Source: Hyphomicrobium sp. (GTDB lineage: Bacteria; Pseudomonadota; Alphaproteobacteria; Rhizobiales; Hyphomicrobiaceae). Taken from it: a stretch of DNA of 64,000 nucleotides. The stretch is taken from contig NZ_JAIETU010000005.1 in the NCBI RefSeq assembly GCF_019744875.1, positions 1,026,001 to 1,090,000 on the forward strand, written 5' to 3'. The translations under genes and the position numbers were made by a program. The notes under the pieces were generated by a model. The model was not told the origin of the DNA and did no database searches. It saw only the letters and a list, made by a program, of their open reading frames with translations. This document shows positions 44,548 to 53,942 of this stretch, in pieces. How positions within the stretch are numbered: position 1 is the first letter of the stretch; each line of letters starts with the position of its first letter.

Positions 44548-45195
44548 TTACGACGTCGCCGCGCGGCATTCCTCGTCGGCGGGGAGCGGGTCGCACGTGG
44601 CGCGCGTCACGCAGACCTCGAAGGCGCGGCGCACGTCGCTCGTGTAGAAGCCGTCGATGGGGCCCTTGTAGATGCCCTGGGCTTCGAGGCCGCACTGATA
44701 GAGCTTGATCAGGTGCTCGCCGCCGAAGCGCACGGCCTGCTCGTAGTCGCGCAGGGCTGCGGCGTGCTTGCCGAGCGCCTGGTGGATGTGGGCGCGCGTG
44801 TCGTGGGCGTGCGCGCTCGCGGGCGTAAGCTTCAGGGAGCGCTCGACATCGGCCATGCCTTCGTCCAGGCGGCCGAGCTTGTAGTGCACCCAGCCGCGAT
44901 TATTGAGCGCCATCGAGGATTGGGGATCGAGCTTGATGGCCATGTCGTAGTCCGGGAGCGCGAGCTCGAGCGCGCCGTCCAGGGAGAGGGCGAGCGCCCG
45001 CATGGCATAGGCAAGGCTCTTGGTGCCGGAGTCCAAATGTGGGCTGTCGATCAGCTCCGAGCACCCGGCGATGCGGCGGGCGTTGTTCTCGCTGAAGCAG
45101 TCCGAAATGGTGTTCGAGGCGGCCATCGATCCGCCCGCGCCGGCTGCGATGACAGCGGTCAGGGCCAAAAGCGCTGCTCGGACGCGGGCATGCAC
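44548..45195 (-). CDS. secreted TPR protein with a C-terminal KGPIDG motif
   Basis: The 215-aa protein has a signal peptide (RAALLALTAVIAAGAGGSMAA) and about three tetratricopeptide repeats (AYAMRALALSLDGALELAL, ALNNRGWVHYKLGRLDEGM, AHDTRAHIHQALGKHAAAL). It ends in a peptidoglycan-binding-like segment GIYKGPIDGFYTSDVRRAF. Periplasmic location is inferred. No good ATG precedes the signal peptide: the frame opens at 45297 with 34 unlikely residues, so the GTG at 45195 (GAGG nine bases upstream) is proposed. The C-terminal segment resembles that of the Sel1 protein at 48.5 kb. Confidence 0.75.
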   Translation of the reverse strand: MHARVRAALLALTAVIAAGAGGSMAASNTISDCFSENNARRIAGCSELIDSPHLDSGTKSLAYAMRALALSLDGALELALPDYDMAIKLDPQSSMALNNRGWVHYKLGRLDEGMADVERSLKLTPASAHAHDTRAHIHQALGKHAAALRDYEQAVRFGGEHLIKLYQCGLEAQGIYKGPIDGFYTSDVRRAFEVCVTRATCDPLPADEECRAATS

Positions 45196-45395
45196 GGGGC
45201 GCAACCTCGATTTCTGGTAACCATCGGGCCCTGGTCTCGCCGGAGGGCGGGGGCCGGATATGATAACATGAACGCTCAGATACCCGGTTGGCTTCATTTG
45301 ATATCGGCTGGCTTCGAGGGTATGGCTCGGGTCTGTGGCGAGAACATGCTCCGGCCTCGCCCGAATTTACTGACGGACCGGACAGTCGAGAGCCC

Positions 45396-46658
45396 ATGAA
45401 ACGCGTGCTCATGATCATCGGCGGTGGAATAGCCGCCTACAAGTGCCTGGATCTCGTGCGGAGGCTGCGCGAGCGCGGCTACCCCGTGCGTTGCGTGATG
45501 ACCAAGGCGGCGCAGGAGTTCGTGACGCCGCTCGCGGTGGGCGCGATCAGCAACGAGCGCGTGGCGACGGACCTGTTCGACCTCGAGGGCGAGCGCGAGA
45601 TCGGCCACATCCGGATGGCGCGCGATGCGGACATCGTGGTCGTGGCTCCGGCGACGGCCGACTTGATGGCGCGCATGGCGCAGGGGCACGCCAACGATCT
45701 TGCGACGGCGGTGCTGCTCGCGACGCGCGCGCCCATCCTGATTGCGCCCGCGATGAACCCGGCCATGTGGAGCCACGCGGCGACGCAACGCAACGTGCGC
45801 CAGCTCGAACGCGATGGCGCGGCCTTCATCGGCCCCAACGCCGGCGAGATGGCGGAGCAGGGTGAAGCGGGGGTCGGTCGCATGGCCGAGGTGCCGGAGA
45901 TCGTCGCGCGCATCGAGGAGATGCTCGGGGCGAACGACAAAGGCGGTTTCGGGTTCATTTCGGTCGGCGCGACGCGCGGGCCGCGGCCGTTGCTGGCGGG
46001 ACGGCATGTGCTCGTCACCAGCGGGCCGACGCATGAGCCGATCGATCCGGTGCGCTACATCGCCAACCGCTCGTCCGGCAAGCAGGGCCATGCCATTGCG
46101 GCGGCGGCCCAGCGGCTCGGCGCGCGCGTGACGCTGATCACGGGGCCGGTGCAGATTGCGGACCCCGAGGGGGTAACGGTCGAGCGCGTCGGGACTGCGG
46201 AAGAGATGCTGGCGGCCGTAACCGCGGCGCTGCCGGCGGACGTTGCGGTGTTCGCCGCGGCGGTGGCCGACTGGCGCGTGGCAACGCCCGGGCGCGGCAA
46301 GATCAAGAAGACCGCAGGCAACGCTCCGCCGTCGTTGAACCTGGTCGAGAACCCGGACATCCTGCGCGCGATTGCCACGCGTGGTGCGGGCCGGCCGGCG
46401 CTCGTCGTGGGGTTCGCCGCCGAAACGCAGACGGTCGTCGGCAACGCGCAAGCCAAGCTCAAGACGAAGGGCGCCGACTGGATCGTTGCCAACGACGTAT
46501 CCGAGAGCACCGGCGTGTTCGGGGGCGAACGCAACCAGGTCCACTTCGTGTCCGCGGCCGGCGTGGAGCCGTGGCCGGCGATGACCAAGGCGGACGTGGC
46601 GGATGCGTTGATGCAGCGGGCGGCCGCATGGCTGGCCGACGTGCGGGAACAGGTGTAA
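45396..46658 (+). CDS. coaBC: bifunctional phosphopantothenoylcysteine decarboxylase/synthetase
   Basis: The 420-aa two-domain enzyme makes 4'-phosphopantetheine for coenzyme A. The N-terminal flavin decarboxylase (CoaC) has [16 protein letters not shown] and the catalytic APAMNPAMW. The C-terminal synthetase (CoaB) starts near residue 200 with [20 protein letters not shown], and shows [10 protein letters not shown] and the Lys-rich KIKKTAG loop. ATG 45396 is the family start. It is followed 8 bp later by dut, the widespread coaBC-dut pair. Confidence 0.97.
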   Translation: MKRVLMIIGGGIAAYKCLDLVRRLRERGYPVRCVMTKAAQEFVTPLAVGAISNERVATDLFDLEGEREIGHIRMARDADIVVVAPATADLMARMAQGHANDLATAVLLATRAPILIAPAMNPAMWSHAATQRNVRQLERDGAAFIGPNAGEMAEQGEAGVGRMAEVPEIVARIEEMLGANDKGGFGFISVGATRGPRPLLAGRHVLVTSGPTHEPIDPVRYIANRSSGKQGHAIAAAAQRLGARVTLITGPVQIADPEGVTVERVGTAEEMLAAVTAALPADVAVFAAAVADWRVATPGRGKIKKTAGNAPPSLNLVENPDILRAIATRGAGRPALVVGFAAETQTVVGNAQAKLKTKGADWIVANDVSESTGVFGGERNQVHFVSAAGVEPWPAMTKADVADALMQRAAAWLADVREQV

Positions 46659-46666
46659 CGGGGCTC

Positions 46667-47239
46667 ATGCGCAAACCACGAACTCAAGCGTCGAAAGCGA
46701 GCGGCGGCGTGCGCGTGCGCATTGCCGTGCTGGAGCATGGCGAGGGGCTGCCGCTGCCGGCCTATCAGTCGGAGGAGGCCGCAGGGCTCGATCTCGTGGC
46801 GGCGATCGGCGAAGGCGACAGCATCGTCATCGCGCCGCGCAAGCGCGCTCTCATTCCGACGGGGCTGTCTCTGGAGCTGCCAAAGGGGTTCGAGGGGCAG
46901 GTGCGGCCGCGCTCCGGGCTTGCGCTCAAGCACGGCGTGACGGTGCTGAACAGCCCGGGGACGATCGACTCGGACTATCGCGGCGAGGTGAAGATCATCC
47001 TGATCAACCTCGGCGAGGCGCCGTTTCGCGTGCACCGGGGGGAGCGAATTGCGCAGCTCGTGATCGCGCCCGTGACGCAGGTCCGGCTGGCGCGGGCCAA
47101 GGTTCTCGATGCCACCAAGAGGGGCAAAGGCGGGTTCGGATCGACCCGGGTTGGGACCGAAACGCCGGCGCGGCCAAAGGTTAAAGCGGCGGCAAAGGCG
47201 AAGGCCTCTAGCAAAAAGTCCGTAAAAACAACGGCATAA
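46667..47239 (+). CDS. dut: dUTP diphosphatase with basic C-terminal tail
   Basis: Trimeric dUTPase that hydrolyses dUTP to dUMP. The 190-aa protein has motif 1 AAGLDLVAA, motif 2 [11 protein letters not shown], motif 3 [13 protein letters not shown], motif 4 RIAQLVIAP and motif 5 KGGFGSTR. Motif 5 normally ends GSTG, so the last Gly is Arg here. After it comes a Lys/Ala-rich tail of about 35 residues ([17 protein letters not shown]), longer than usual (about 150 aa total). The tail may bind nucleic acid or be disordered. It follows coaBC directly. Confidence 0.95.
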   Translation: MRKPRTQASKASGGVRVRIAVLEHGEGLPLPAYQSEEAAGLDLVAAIGEGDSIVIAPRKRALIPTGLSLELPKGFEGQVRPRSGLALKHGVTVLNSPGTIDSDYRGEVKIILINLGEAPFRVHRGERIAQLVIAPVTQVRLARAKVLDATKRGKGGFGSTRVGTETPARPKVKAAAKAKASSKKSVKTTA

Positions 47240-47430
47240 TTATTTTCCCTCGGGGCACGCCCTAACGGTCGTGCGTTTGCCCGCGCAATTCGCTGTGCGA
47301 CCAGTCGTGCGACCGGTCGTGCGACTCTGGCAGCGCGTTTGTAGCGCTTTGGCCACGCGGCAAAATATGCGAGAATCAGAGACGTAAATCCCGACAAGCC
47401 ATTCCCGACCAGTCATAGAGCAGACCGACG

Positions 47431-48432
47431 ATGACCGACGCGAGCGAGATCAAGACCTTGAAGGCCACCTCGACCTGGGGGCGCGGCAAAGTCTATGCGG
47501 ACATTACCGAAACCATCGGCCACACGCCTCTGGTGCGCGTGGGCCGCATGGCGAAGCAGGCCGGCGCCAAGGCCGACGTGCTTGTGAAGCTCGAATTCTT
47601 CAATCCGCTGTCGAGCGTCAAGGACCGCATCGGCGTCGCCATGATCGACGTGCTCGAAGCGGAGGGCAAGATCGAGCCCGGCAAGACCGTGCTGGTGGAG
47701 CCGACATCGGGCAACACGGGCATCGGCCTCGCCTTCGTGGCAGCGGCGCGCGGCTACAAGCTGATGCTGGTGATGCCGGAGTCGATGTCGATGGAGCGGC
47801 GCAAGATTCTCGCCCACCTCGGCGCGGAGCTGGTGCTGACGCCGGCCGCCGGCGGCATGCCGGGCGCCATCGACAAGGCCAACCAGCTCCTGGCCGCGAC
47901 GCCGGGCGCCATCCAGCCGAGCCAGTTCGAAAATCCGGCCAATCCCCTCGTGCATGAGAAGACCACGGCCGAGGAGATCTGGAACGATACGGAGGGCAAG
48001 GTCGACGTGCTCGTCGTCGGTGTCGGCACCGGCGGTACGCTGACGGGCTGCGGGCGCGTGCTCAAGGCGCGCAAGCCGTCGCTCAAGATCATCGCGGTCG
48101 AGCCCGAGGGCAGCCCGATCCTTTCGGGCGGCGCGCGCGGTCCCCACAAGATCCAGGGCATCGGCGCGGGCTTCGTGCCCAAGGTTCTCGACACGACCTT
48201 CATCGACGAGGTCGTGCGCGTTTCCAACGATCAGGCCTTCGAAACGGCACGATCGCTTGCGAAAGTCGAAGGAATTCCGGGTGGCATTTCGACGGGCGCC
48301 AACGTGGCGGCCGCGCTCGAAGTCGCCGCGCGTGAGGGCATGAGCGGCAAGACGGTCGTGACGTTCGCGCCGTCCTCGGCGGAGCGCTATTACACGAGCG
48401 AGCTGTTCGTCGATCCGCCGCAGAAAGTGTGA
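47431..48432 (+). CDS. cysK: cysteine synthase A
   Basis: PLP-dependent O-acetylserine sulfhydrylase, 333 aa. The PLP Lys is in NPLSSVKDRIG (about 64), the substrate loop is PTSGNTGIGLAF, and the phosphate-binding Gly loop is GVGTGGTLTGCG. Further on come GIPGGISTGANVA and the C-terminal FAPSSAERYYTSELF. It provides cysteine, the substrate of CoaBC just upstream. Its stop overlaps a possible GTG start of the Sel1 gene. The upstream spacer (47240-47430) has no clear terminator. Confidence 0.97.
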   Translation: MTDASEIKTLKATSTWGRGKVYADITETIGHTPLVRVGRMAKQAGAKADVLVKLEFFNPLSSVKDRIGVAMIDVLEAEGKIEPGKTVLVEPTSGNTGIGLAFVAAARGYKLMLVMPESMSMERRKILAHLGAELVLTPAAGGMPGAIDKANQLLAATPGAIQPSQFENPANPLVHEKTTAEEIWNDTEGKVDVLVVGVGTGGTLTGCGRVLKARKPSLKIIAVEPEGSPILSGGARGPHKIQGIGAGFVPKVLDTTFIDEVVRVSNDQAFETARSLAKVEGIPGGISTGANVAAALEVAAREGMSGKTVVTFAPSSAERYYTSELFVDPPQKV

Positions 48433-48470
48433 TTGTCATACGCGTTTTTGAACCAGGGGAGCCCTTGCGG

Positions 48471-49865
48471 GTGAGGCCTTTTCTTTTTGCGGCGCTGATT
48501 GTGCTTGCGCCGGCGATCGCCGCAGAGCCGGTTTCGGCTCAGCGGTGGACGCCGTTGACGGGCGTGCTTTCGCCGGATGGCGAGAGCGGCAGCAAAAAAG
48601 CGACCGAAGATACTGCGCCCAAAGAGACCGAGAAGGGCGCCAAAGCGCAGTCCGACATCGCGTCGCAAGTGCGGACGCTCAAGGTCAAGCTCGGCAGGGC
48701 TACGACCGACGGGCAACAGCACGGCAGCCTCGGCGTGCGGATGATGACGGTCGACGCGGATCTCGCGAGCGGCCTCGGCCTCGGTGCGCGGCGCGGCGTC
48801 ATGGTGACGGAAGCGGCGATCGGCGGCGGTACCAATGCCGACGGACTGCTGGCCGGCGACGTGATCGAGAAGGTCGAAGGCGCCCGTATCGAAGCGGCTG
48901 ATGAGCTCACAACCAAGATGCGCAATCTCAGCCCGGATGCTGAAGTCAGCGTCGAGGTCTGGCGGGCGGGCTCCGGGACGGCCGACCTCAAGAAGATGCT
49001 GATCGATCGGGCGAACGGCGGCAACGTCGGCGCGGCAGCGAGCCTTGGGCGCCTGCTCTCGCTTGGGCTCGTTTTCGGAGCGAAGAACAACGTTGAGGCC
49101 GCGCGCTACTATCTGATGGCTGCCGAGCAGGGCCACCTCGGCTCCATGACGCGCTATGCGCTGTTCGCGAAGGACGGCATCGGCATCGAGAAGAACGAAG
49201 CGCTGGCGGTCAAGTGGTTCCGCCGCGCGGCCGACGGCGGCCAGGAAGCGGCCATGACCAACCTCGGCGGTCTTTACGAGGCAGGCCGCGGCGTGAAGCA
49301 GGATTATGCCGAGGCGGCGCGCTGGTACCGGCGCGCGGTGGACAAGGATCACGTCTTCGCCATGCATCGGCTGGCGCTTCTCTATGAGACCGGCCGGGGC
49401 GTGACGAAGGACGACGAGGAGGCGGTGCGCCTTCTGACGCGGGCGTCCGAGGGCGGCCTGAGCGAGGCGACCTCGTGGCTCGCCGACAAGTACGAGCAGG
49501 GACGCGGCGTCGCGAAGGACGAGCATCAGGCCTATCAGCTCAATGCGCGGGCGGCCGATCAGGTGCGCAAGGCGGCGGACCAGGGGAACGCCGTTGCGAC
49601 CTTCAACCTCGGCATTCTCTATCGCATCGGCAAAGGCGTGAGCAAAAGCGATACGGAAGCCGCCTACTGGGTCGTGAAGTCGCTCAGGCTCGGTGACAAG
49701 TATCTGGTGTCGGAGCTGATCCGGAACCCCAACGTGCTGTCGGTTGCGGATCGCAAGTGGCTGCAGGAAGTGCTGCGCGACGAGGGCACCTACAAGGGCC
49801 CGATCAACGGCACGTTCTCGCCGGAAGTCCGCACGGCCATGGAAGCGCTCGCCAACCCGGCGTGA
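48471..49865 (+). CDS. secreted PDZ and Sel1-repeat protein
   Basis: The 464-aa protein has a signal peptide (RPFLFAALIVLAPAIAAEPVSAQ), a PDZ-like domain at about 80-185 (LGVRMMTVDADLASGLGL, GLLAGDVIEKVEG) and about six Sel1 repeats (for example AVKWFRRAADGGQEAAMTNL, GGLYEAGRGVKQDYAEAARW). It ends in a short segment TYKGPINGTFSPEVRTAM. Sel1 proteins are scaffolds for envelope or signalling complexes; the partner is unknown. Start GTG 48471 gives a clean signal peptide and has GGGGAG nine bases upstream. A GTG at 48429 overlapping the cysK stop is the alternative. A strong terminator follows. Confidence 0.85.
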   Translation: MRPFLFAALIVLAPAIAAEPVSAQRWTPLTGVLSPDGESGSKKATEDTAPKETEKGAKAQSDIASQVRTLKVKLGRATTDGQQHGSLGVRMMTVDADLASGLGLGARRGVMVTEAAIGGGTNADGLLAGDVIEKVEGARIEAADELTTKMRNLSPDAEVSVEVWRAGSGTADLKKMLIDRANGGNVGAAASLGRLLSLGLVFGAKNNVEAARYYLMAAEQGHLGSMTRYALFAKDGIGIEKNEALAVKWFRRAADGGQEAAMTNLGGLYEAGRGVKQDYAEAARWYRRAVDKDHVFAMHRLALLYETGRGVTKDDEEAVRLLTRASEGGLSEATSWLADKYEQGRGVAKDEHQAYQLNARAADQVRKAADQGNAVATFNLGILYRIGKGVSKSDTEAAYWVVKSLRLGDKYLVSELIRNPNVLSVADRKWLQEVLRDEGTYKGPINGTFSPEVRTAMEALANPA

Positions 49866-49896
49866 TGCCGAGACAGAGCGAGTTTCAGCAAACAGA

Positions 49897-49929
49897 AAAG
49901 CCCCGATCCGGATGCCGGATCGGGGCTTT
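49897..49929. terminator. bidirectional terminator
   Basis: A perfect 15-bp stem (49897-49911 with 49915-49929, AAAGCCCCGATCCGG) has a three-base loop. It has T runs on the plus strand and on the minus strand (CTTTTCTGTTT), so it serves both the Sel1 gene and the oppositely oriented aminotransferase gene. Confidence 0.92.
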
Positions 49930-49957
49930 GTCTTTGAATGCCAGGCTTACGCGTCAA

Positions 49958-50021
49958 GCCGCCTTCGCGGCTCTACCCGCTACGCCGCCTTCGCGGCACT
50001 GTCCTAGGCCGCCTTCGCGGC
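49958..50021. repeat. three copies of GCCGCCTTCGCGGC, each a tail-plus-stop
   Basis: The 14-bp GCCGCCTTCGCGGC occurs at 49958-49971, 49984-49997 and 50008-50021 (spacings 26 and 24 bp). On the minus strand each reads GCC GCG AAG GCG GC(N), encoding Ala-Ala-Lys-Ala-Ala, then a stop (TAG, TAG, TGA). The copy at 50008 is the real C-terminus of the aminotransferase; the other two lie after its stop. Each copy can also form a five-pair hairpin with a CTTC loop. Confidence 0.85.
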
Positions 50022-51206
50022 TTGGGGCTTGGCGCAGTCGGCGATGTAGTTCATCGCCGCCAGAACGCCGCCCTTCTTGTGCGGCACGCCCGCGAGCTCG
50101 AGGCCGATTTCGACGCCGGTCAGCGCGCCGAGCACGGTCAGCTCGTTCGTGTCGCCAAGGTGGGCGATGCGGAACGCCTTGCCGGCGAGCTTGTTCAGGC
50201 CGGTGCCGAGCGACATGTTGAGGTTCTCGAGCACGATCTTGCGGAACGCGTCGGCGTTGTGCCCTTCCGGCATGAGCACGGTGGTGACGGCCGGGCTGTC
50301 GTACTTGGCGTCGCGGCAGTTGACTTCGAGACCCCAGGCGCGGACGGCGAGACGCGTGGCCTCGGCGAGGCGCTCGTGGCGCGCGAAGAGGTTTTCGAGG
50401 CCTTCCTCATGGATCAGGCGGATCGCCTCGTCCAAGCCGTAGAGCAGGCTGGTGGCGGGCGTGTACGGGAAGAAGCCGTCGTCGTTGAACGCCAGCATGT
50501 CGTCCCACGAGAAGTAGGAGCGTGCGAGCGTCGCGGACTTCGAGGCTTCGATCGCCTTCTCGGAAACGGCCGTGAAGGAGAGGCCCGGCGGCATCATCAG
50601 GCCCTTCTGCGAGCCGGCCACGGTGACGTCGATGCCCCATTCGTCATGGCGCAGGTCGGCGGCGGCGAGACCCGAGATCGAGTCCGTCATCAGAAGTGCC
50701 GGATGCTTGGCGGAGTCGATGGCGCGGCGCACGTCGTCGAGGCGCGTGCGGCAGCCGGTCGAGGTCTCGTTGTGGACGACGCAGACGGCCTTGATGGCCT
50801 TCGCCTTGTCCTTGCGGAGGTGGTCTTCGATCTCCTGGGCGTCGGCGCCGATGCGCCAGTCCGTCTGGATGACCTCGGCGCGCAGGCCGAGGCGGTCCAC
50901 CATCTGCTTCCACAGCACGGCGAACTGGCCGGTCTCGACCATCAGCACGCGGTCGCCGGGCGAGAGCGTGTTGGTGAGGGCGGCTTCCCATGCGCCGGTG
51001 CCGGACGACGGATAGATCATCACGTGACCCTGCGTCTTGAACAGGGTTTTCACGCCGGCGAGCACGCGCTTGCCGAGGCGCTGGAAGTCGGGTCCGCGGT
51101 GGTCGAGAACCTGGCGGGACATGGCCGCGAGTACGCGCTCCGGCACGGGAGTCGGTCCAGGAATTTGCAGAAAGTGCCGGCCAGGGCGGCGTGGCTCGTT
51201 CGACAT
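50004..51206 (-). CDS. sgaA: serine-glyoxylate aminotransferase
   Basis: The 400-aa class V PLP aminotransferase begins HFLQIPGPTPVPERVL. The PLP Lys is Lys201 in AGSQKGLMMPPG, and SSGTGAWEAAL and DSISGLAAADLRHDEWGID are family-typical. SgaA converts serine plus glyoxylate to hydroxypyruvate plus glycine, a core step of the methylotroph serine cycle; relatives work in photorespiration. No other serine-cycle gene (glyA, hprA, mtkAB) is adjacent. An alanine-glyoxylate specificity cannot be excluded, but the sequence is closest to the Hyphomicrobium/Methylobacterium enzyme type from memory. Confidence 0.9.
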   Translation of the reverse strand: MSNEPRRPGRHFLQIPGPTPVPERVLAAMSRQVLDHRGPDFQRLGKRVLAGVKTLFKTQGHVMIYPSSGTGAWEAALTNTLSPGDRVLMVETGQFAVLWKQMVDRLGLRAEVIQTDWRIGADAQEIEDHLRKDKAKAIKAVCVVHNETSTGCRTRLDDVRRAIDSAKHPALLMTDSISGLAAADLRHDEWGIDVTVAGSQKGLMMPPGLSFTAVSEKAIEASKSATLARSYFSWDDMLAFNDDGFFPYTPATSLLYGLDEAIRLIHEEGLENLFARHERLAEATRLAVRAWGLEVNCRDAKYDSPAVTTVLMPEGHNADAFRKIVLENLNMSLGTGLNKLAGKAFRIAHLGDTNELTVLGALTGVEIGLELAGVPHKKGGVLAAMNYIADCAKPQAAKAA

Positions 51207-51468
51207 TGATGGTCCCCTTTACCGCTCGTCGCGTAGCCGACGCGTGTCCTCGGAGGTGAAATCTCCCAGGGTTGGCCGGCCAAATTTTTGAACGTACTTC
51301 TGCGCGAGCAGCGGCAGCTATAGGAGCCAAATCGGAAAGCCGTCAAGGCCGTTCGGGTGGACTAAGGCACCAGGAAGGCCAAGAAATTCCATGATTTCGA
51401 CATTGGGCGAAAAAGTCGCGGATCGGTTTTGCTGTACGGCGTGTCGAAAGAGCAAAAAATTCCTGATG

Positions 51469-52305
51469 TCATCGGGACGCGGGCGGCTTTGCCGCCGATG
51501 CCAGGTAGTTGACGTCCGTGTCAGAGGAGAGACTCCAGTCGTCGCGCAGGGGATTGTAGACGAAGCCCGAAAACCGCGGAGCCGAAAGCCCGGCGGCGGT
51601 CACGTGGCGGGCCAACTCGTCCGGCGTGACGAAGCGCTCCCATTGGTGTGTGCCGCGCGGCAGCCAGCCCAGCACGTATTCGGCCCCGACGATGGCCAGC
51701 GCGTAGGCCTTGAGGGTGCGATTGATGGTCGAGAGAACGAGAAGGCCGCCGGGGCGCACGAGCGCGGCGCATGTCGCCACGAAGGCGGCGACGTCCGGCA
51801 CATGCTCCACGACCTCCAGGCAGACGACGGCATCGAACAGCTCGCCTTCGGCCACCAGCGCTTCGGCCGTCGTTGCGCGATAGTCGATGGTGAGGCCCTG
51901 TCCGGCGGCGTGATCCTGCGCGATGGCGATGTTGCGCTCGCCCGGGTCGATGCCCGTGACGCGCGCGCCGAGGCGCGAGAGCGGCTCCGACATGAGGCCG
52001 CCGCCGCAGCCGACATCAATGATGCGCAGGTCCTGCAACGGGCGCAGGCCGTCGCTGTCGCGGCCGAAGTGGCGCTTGATCTCGTCGCGCACGAAGGTCA
52101 GGCGCGCCGGGCCGATCTGGTGGAGGGGGCGGAATTTTCCAGTCGGGTCCCACCACGCCTTGGCGAGCGCCTGGAAGCGCGCGACTTCGGCGGCATCGAG
52201 GTTGCCGGGCGCGGCGGTCGCGCCGGCTCCGGCGGAGGGGTCCGCTGCGGGCTCGGGCGTGGATTTCGTCGTCGCTGTGGTCGTCGCTGTTGTCGTCGTT
52301 GTCAT
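51469..52305 (-). CDS. ubiG: ubiquinone biosynthesis O-methyltransferase
   Basis: The 278-aa SAM methyltransferase acts twice in ubiquinone synthesis. The AdoMet motif is IIDVGCGGGLMSEPLSRLG, then GIDPGERNIAIAQ, VVCLEVVEHVPD and the UbiG-specific GTHQWERFVTPDELARH. A 30-residue N-terminal extension of Thr and Ala, encoded by repeated ACN triplets, precedes the normal start at about residue 36 (DAAEVARFQALAKAWWD). It is divergent from lysC, the usual rhizobial arrangement. ATG 52305 is chosen; the open frame to 52494 runs into the lysC leader. Confidence 0.95.
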   Translation of the reverse strand: MTTTTTATTTATTKSTPEPAADPSAGAGATAAPGNLDAAEVARFQALAKAWWDPTGKFRPLHQIGPARLTFVRDEIKRHFGRDSDGLRPLQDLRIIDVGCGGGLMSEPLSRLGARVTGIDPGERNIAIAQDHAAGQGLTIDYRATTAEALVAEGELFDAVVCLEVVEHVPDVAAFVATCAALVRPGGLLVLSTINRTLKAYALAIVGAEYVLGWLPRGTHQWERFVTPDELARHVTAAGLSAPRFSGFVYNPLRDDWSLSSDTDVNYLASAAKPPASR

Positions 52306-52538
52306 GGGCCGGAAGGTGACAGGGCCCGCGCCATTGTCAACGCAAAGGCCACGCTGGCTTTTCTGCAACGCTTTTGTTGCGGCTCGGACATGTTCCCGGT
52401 AAGAGAACGGCCGAAACCAGGGCTGTTGCCGGACTCCGTGGTTCGCCGCCTGGCGAGCCGGGTGCGCGCCGGCACCGGCCCGGACACCTTCCACAGATTG
52501 GGCTTCAGGCAGACGCGGGACTCAGGCGGTTCAAGGCC

Positions 52539-53801
52539 ATGGCTGTTGTTGTGATGAAATTCGGCGGGACTTCGGTCGCCAACGTGGAGCGCATTAAGAA
52601 TGTCGCGCGCCACGTCAAGCGCGAGGTCGATGCCGGGAACAAGGTGGCGGTCGTGGTCTCTGCCATGTCGGGCGCCACCAACCAGCTCGTGGCCTGGGTC
52701 AACGAGGCCTCGCCGCTTGCCGACAAGCGCGAGTACGACGCGGTGGTGGCCTCCGGCGAACAGGTGACGGCCGGACTGACGGCCATCGTGCTGCAGGACA
52801 TGGGCATCAAGGCCCGCTCCTGGCAGGGCTGGCAGGTGCCGATCGAGACGAGCGAGGCGCATGGCTCGGCGCGCATTTCCGGCATCGCGGGCGAGGCGCT
52901 GATGGCGTCGCTCAACGCGGGCGAGGTTGCAGTGATCACGGGGTTCCAAGGTGTCGAGCCCAAGGCCAACCGGATCGCAACGCTGGGTCGCGGCGGGTCG
53001 GACACCAGTGCGGTGGCCATTGCGGTCGCGATCAAGGCGGACGTCTGCGACATCTACACGGACGTGGACGGTGTCTATACCACCGACCCGCGCATCGTGC
53101 CGAAGGCGCGCCGCCTGCCGAAGGTCAGCTACGAGGAAATGCTCGAAATGGCATCCTCGGGATCGAAGGTGCTCCAGACCCGCTCCGTCGAGCTGGCGAT
53201 GGTGAACCAGGTCAAGACGCGCGTGCTGTCCAGCTTCGTGAAGCCCGAGGACATGGCGCCCGTGCGGGCCGGCAATCTGGAAAATATCGGAACAATCGTC
53301 TGTGGCGAGGATGAGATCGTGGAAAACCAAGTCGTCAGCGGCATCGCCTACGCACGTGATGAAGCGAAAATCACGATGCTCAAGCTCCAGGACAAGCCCG
53401 GAATCGCGGCGCGCATCTTCGGGCCGCTCGCCGACGCCTCGATCAACGTCGACATGATCGTGCAGAACGTCGCCGCCGACGGGCACCATACGGACATGAC
53501 GTTTACGGTTCAGGCGGCGGAGCTGCCGCGTGCGCTCGCTGTACTCAAGGCGGCGATGGTCGACATCGGCGAGTTCGAGCTGCAGAGCTCGGCCGACGTC
53601 GCCAAGGTGTCGGTGATCGGCATCGGCATGCGCAGCCACGCCGGTGTTGCAGCGCACATGTTCAAAGCGCTGGCCGACAAGGGCATCAATATCCTTGCAA
53701 TCTCGACATCCGAAATCAAGATCAGCGTTCTGATCGATGCTGCGTATGCGGAGCTCGCGGTCCGCACGCTGCATTCGATCTATGGGCTCGATGCAGCCTG
53801 A
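52539..53801 (+). CDS. lysC: aspartate kinase
   Basis: First enzyme of the aspartate family pathway (Lys, Thr, Met, diaminopimelate). The 420-aa protein starts VVVMKFGGTSVANVERI (Lys in KFGGTSV), with VSAMSGATNQL, ASGEQVTAGL and LGRGGSDTSAVAIA. Two ACT domains follow (about 265-335 and 345-415), the allosteric sites for Lys/Thr feedback. ATG 52539 is the family start; the upstream open frame overlaps the divergent ubiG start. Confidence 0.97.
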   Translation: MAVVVMKFGGTSVANVERIKNVARHVKREVDAGNKVAVVVSAMSGATNQLVAWVNEASPLADKREYDAVVASGEQVTAGLTAIVLQDMGIKARSWQGWQVPIETSEAHGSARISGIAGEALMASLNAGEVAVITGFQGVEPKANRIATLGRGGSDTSAVAIAVAIKADVCDIYTDVDGVYTTDPRIVPKARRLPKVSYEEMLEMASSGSKVLQTRSVELAMVNQVKTRVLSSFVKPEDMAPVRAGNLENIGTIVCGEDEIVENQVVSGIAYARDEAKITMLKLQDKPGIAARIFGPLADASINVDMIVQNVAADGHHTDMTFTVQAAELPRALAVLKAAMVDIGEFELQSSADVAKVSVIGIGMRSHAGVAAHMFKALADKGINILAISTSEIKISVLIDAAYAELAVRTLHSIYGLDAA

Positions 53802-53942
53802 AAGGGCCTAAATCAACCGTTAAGGCCCCGCTACGCATTTCCAAGAGCAATTCCGTATTCGTGCTCAATTTGACGTATAACGGCCTCTGACCCCAGCTCT
53901 CAGGTGGGGTTTTGTGGACCCAACCTAGCGGCTGTGCCTGTG

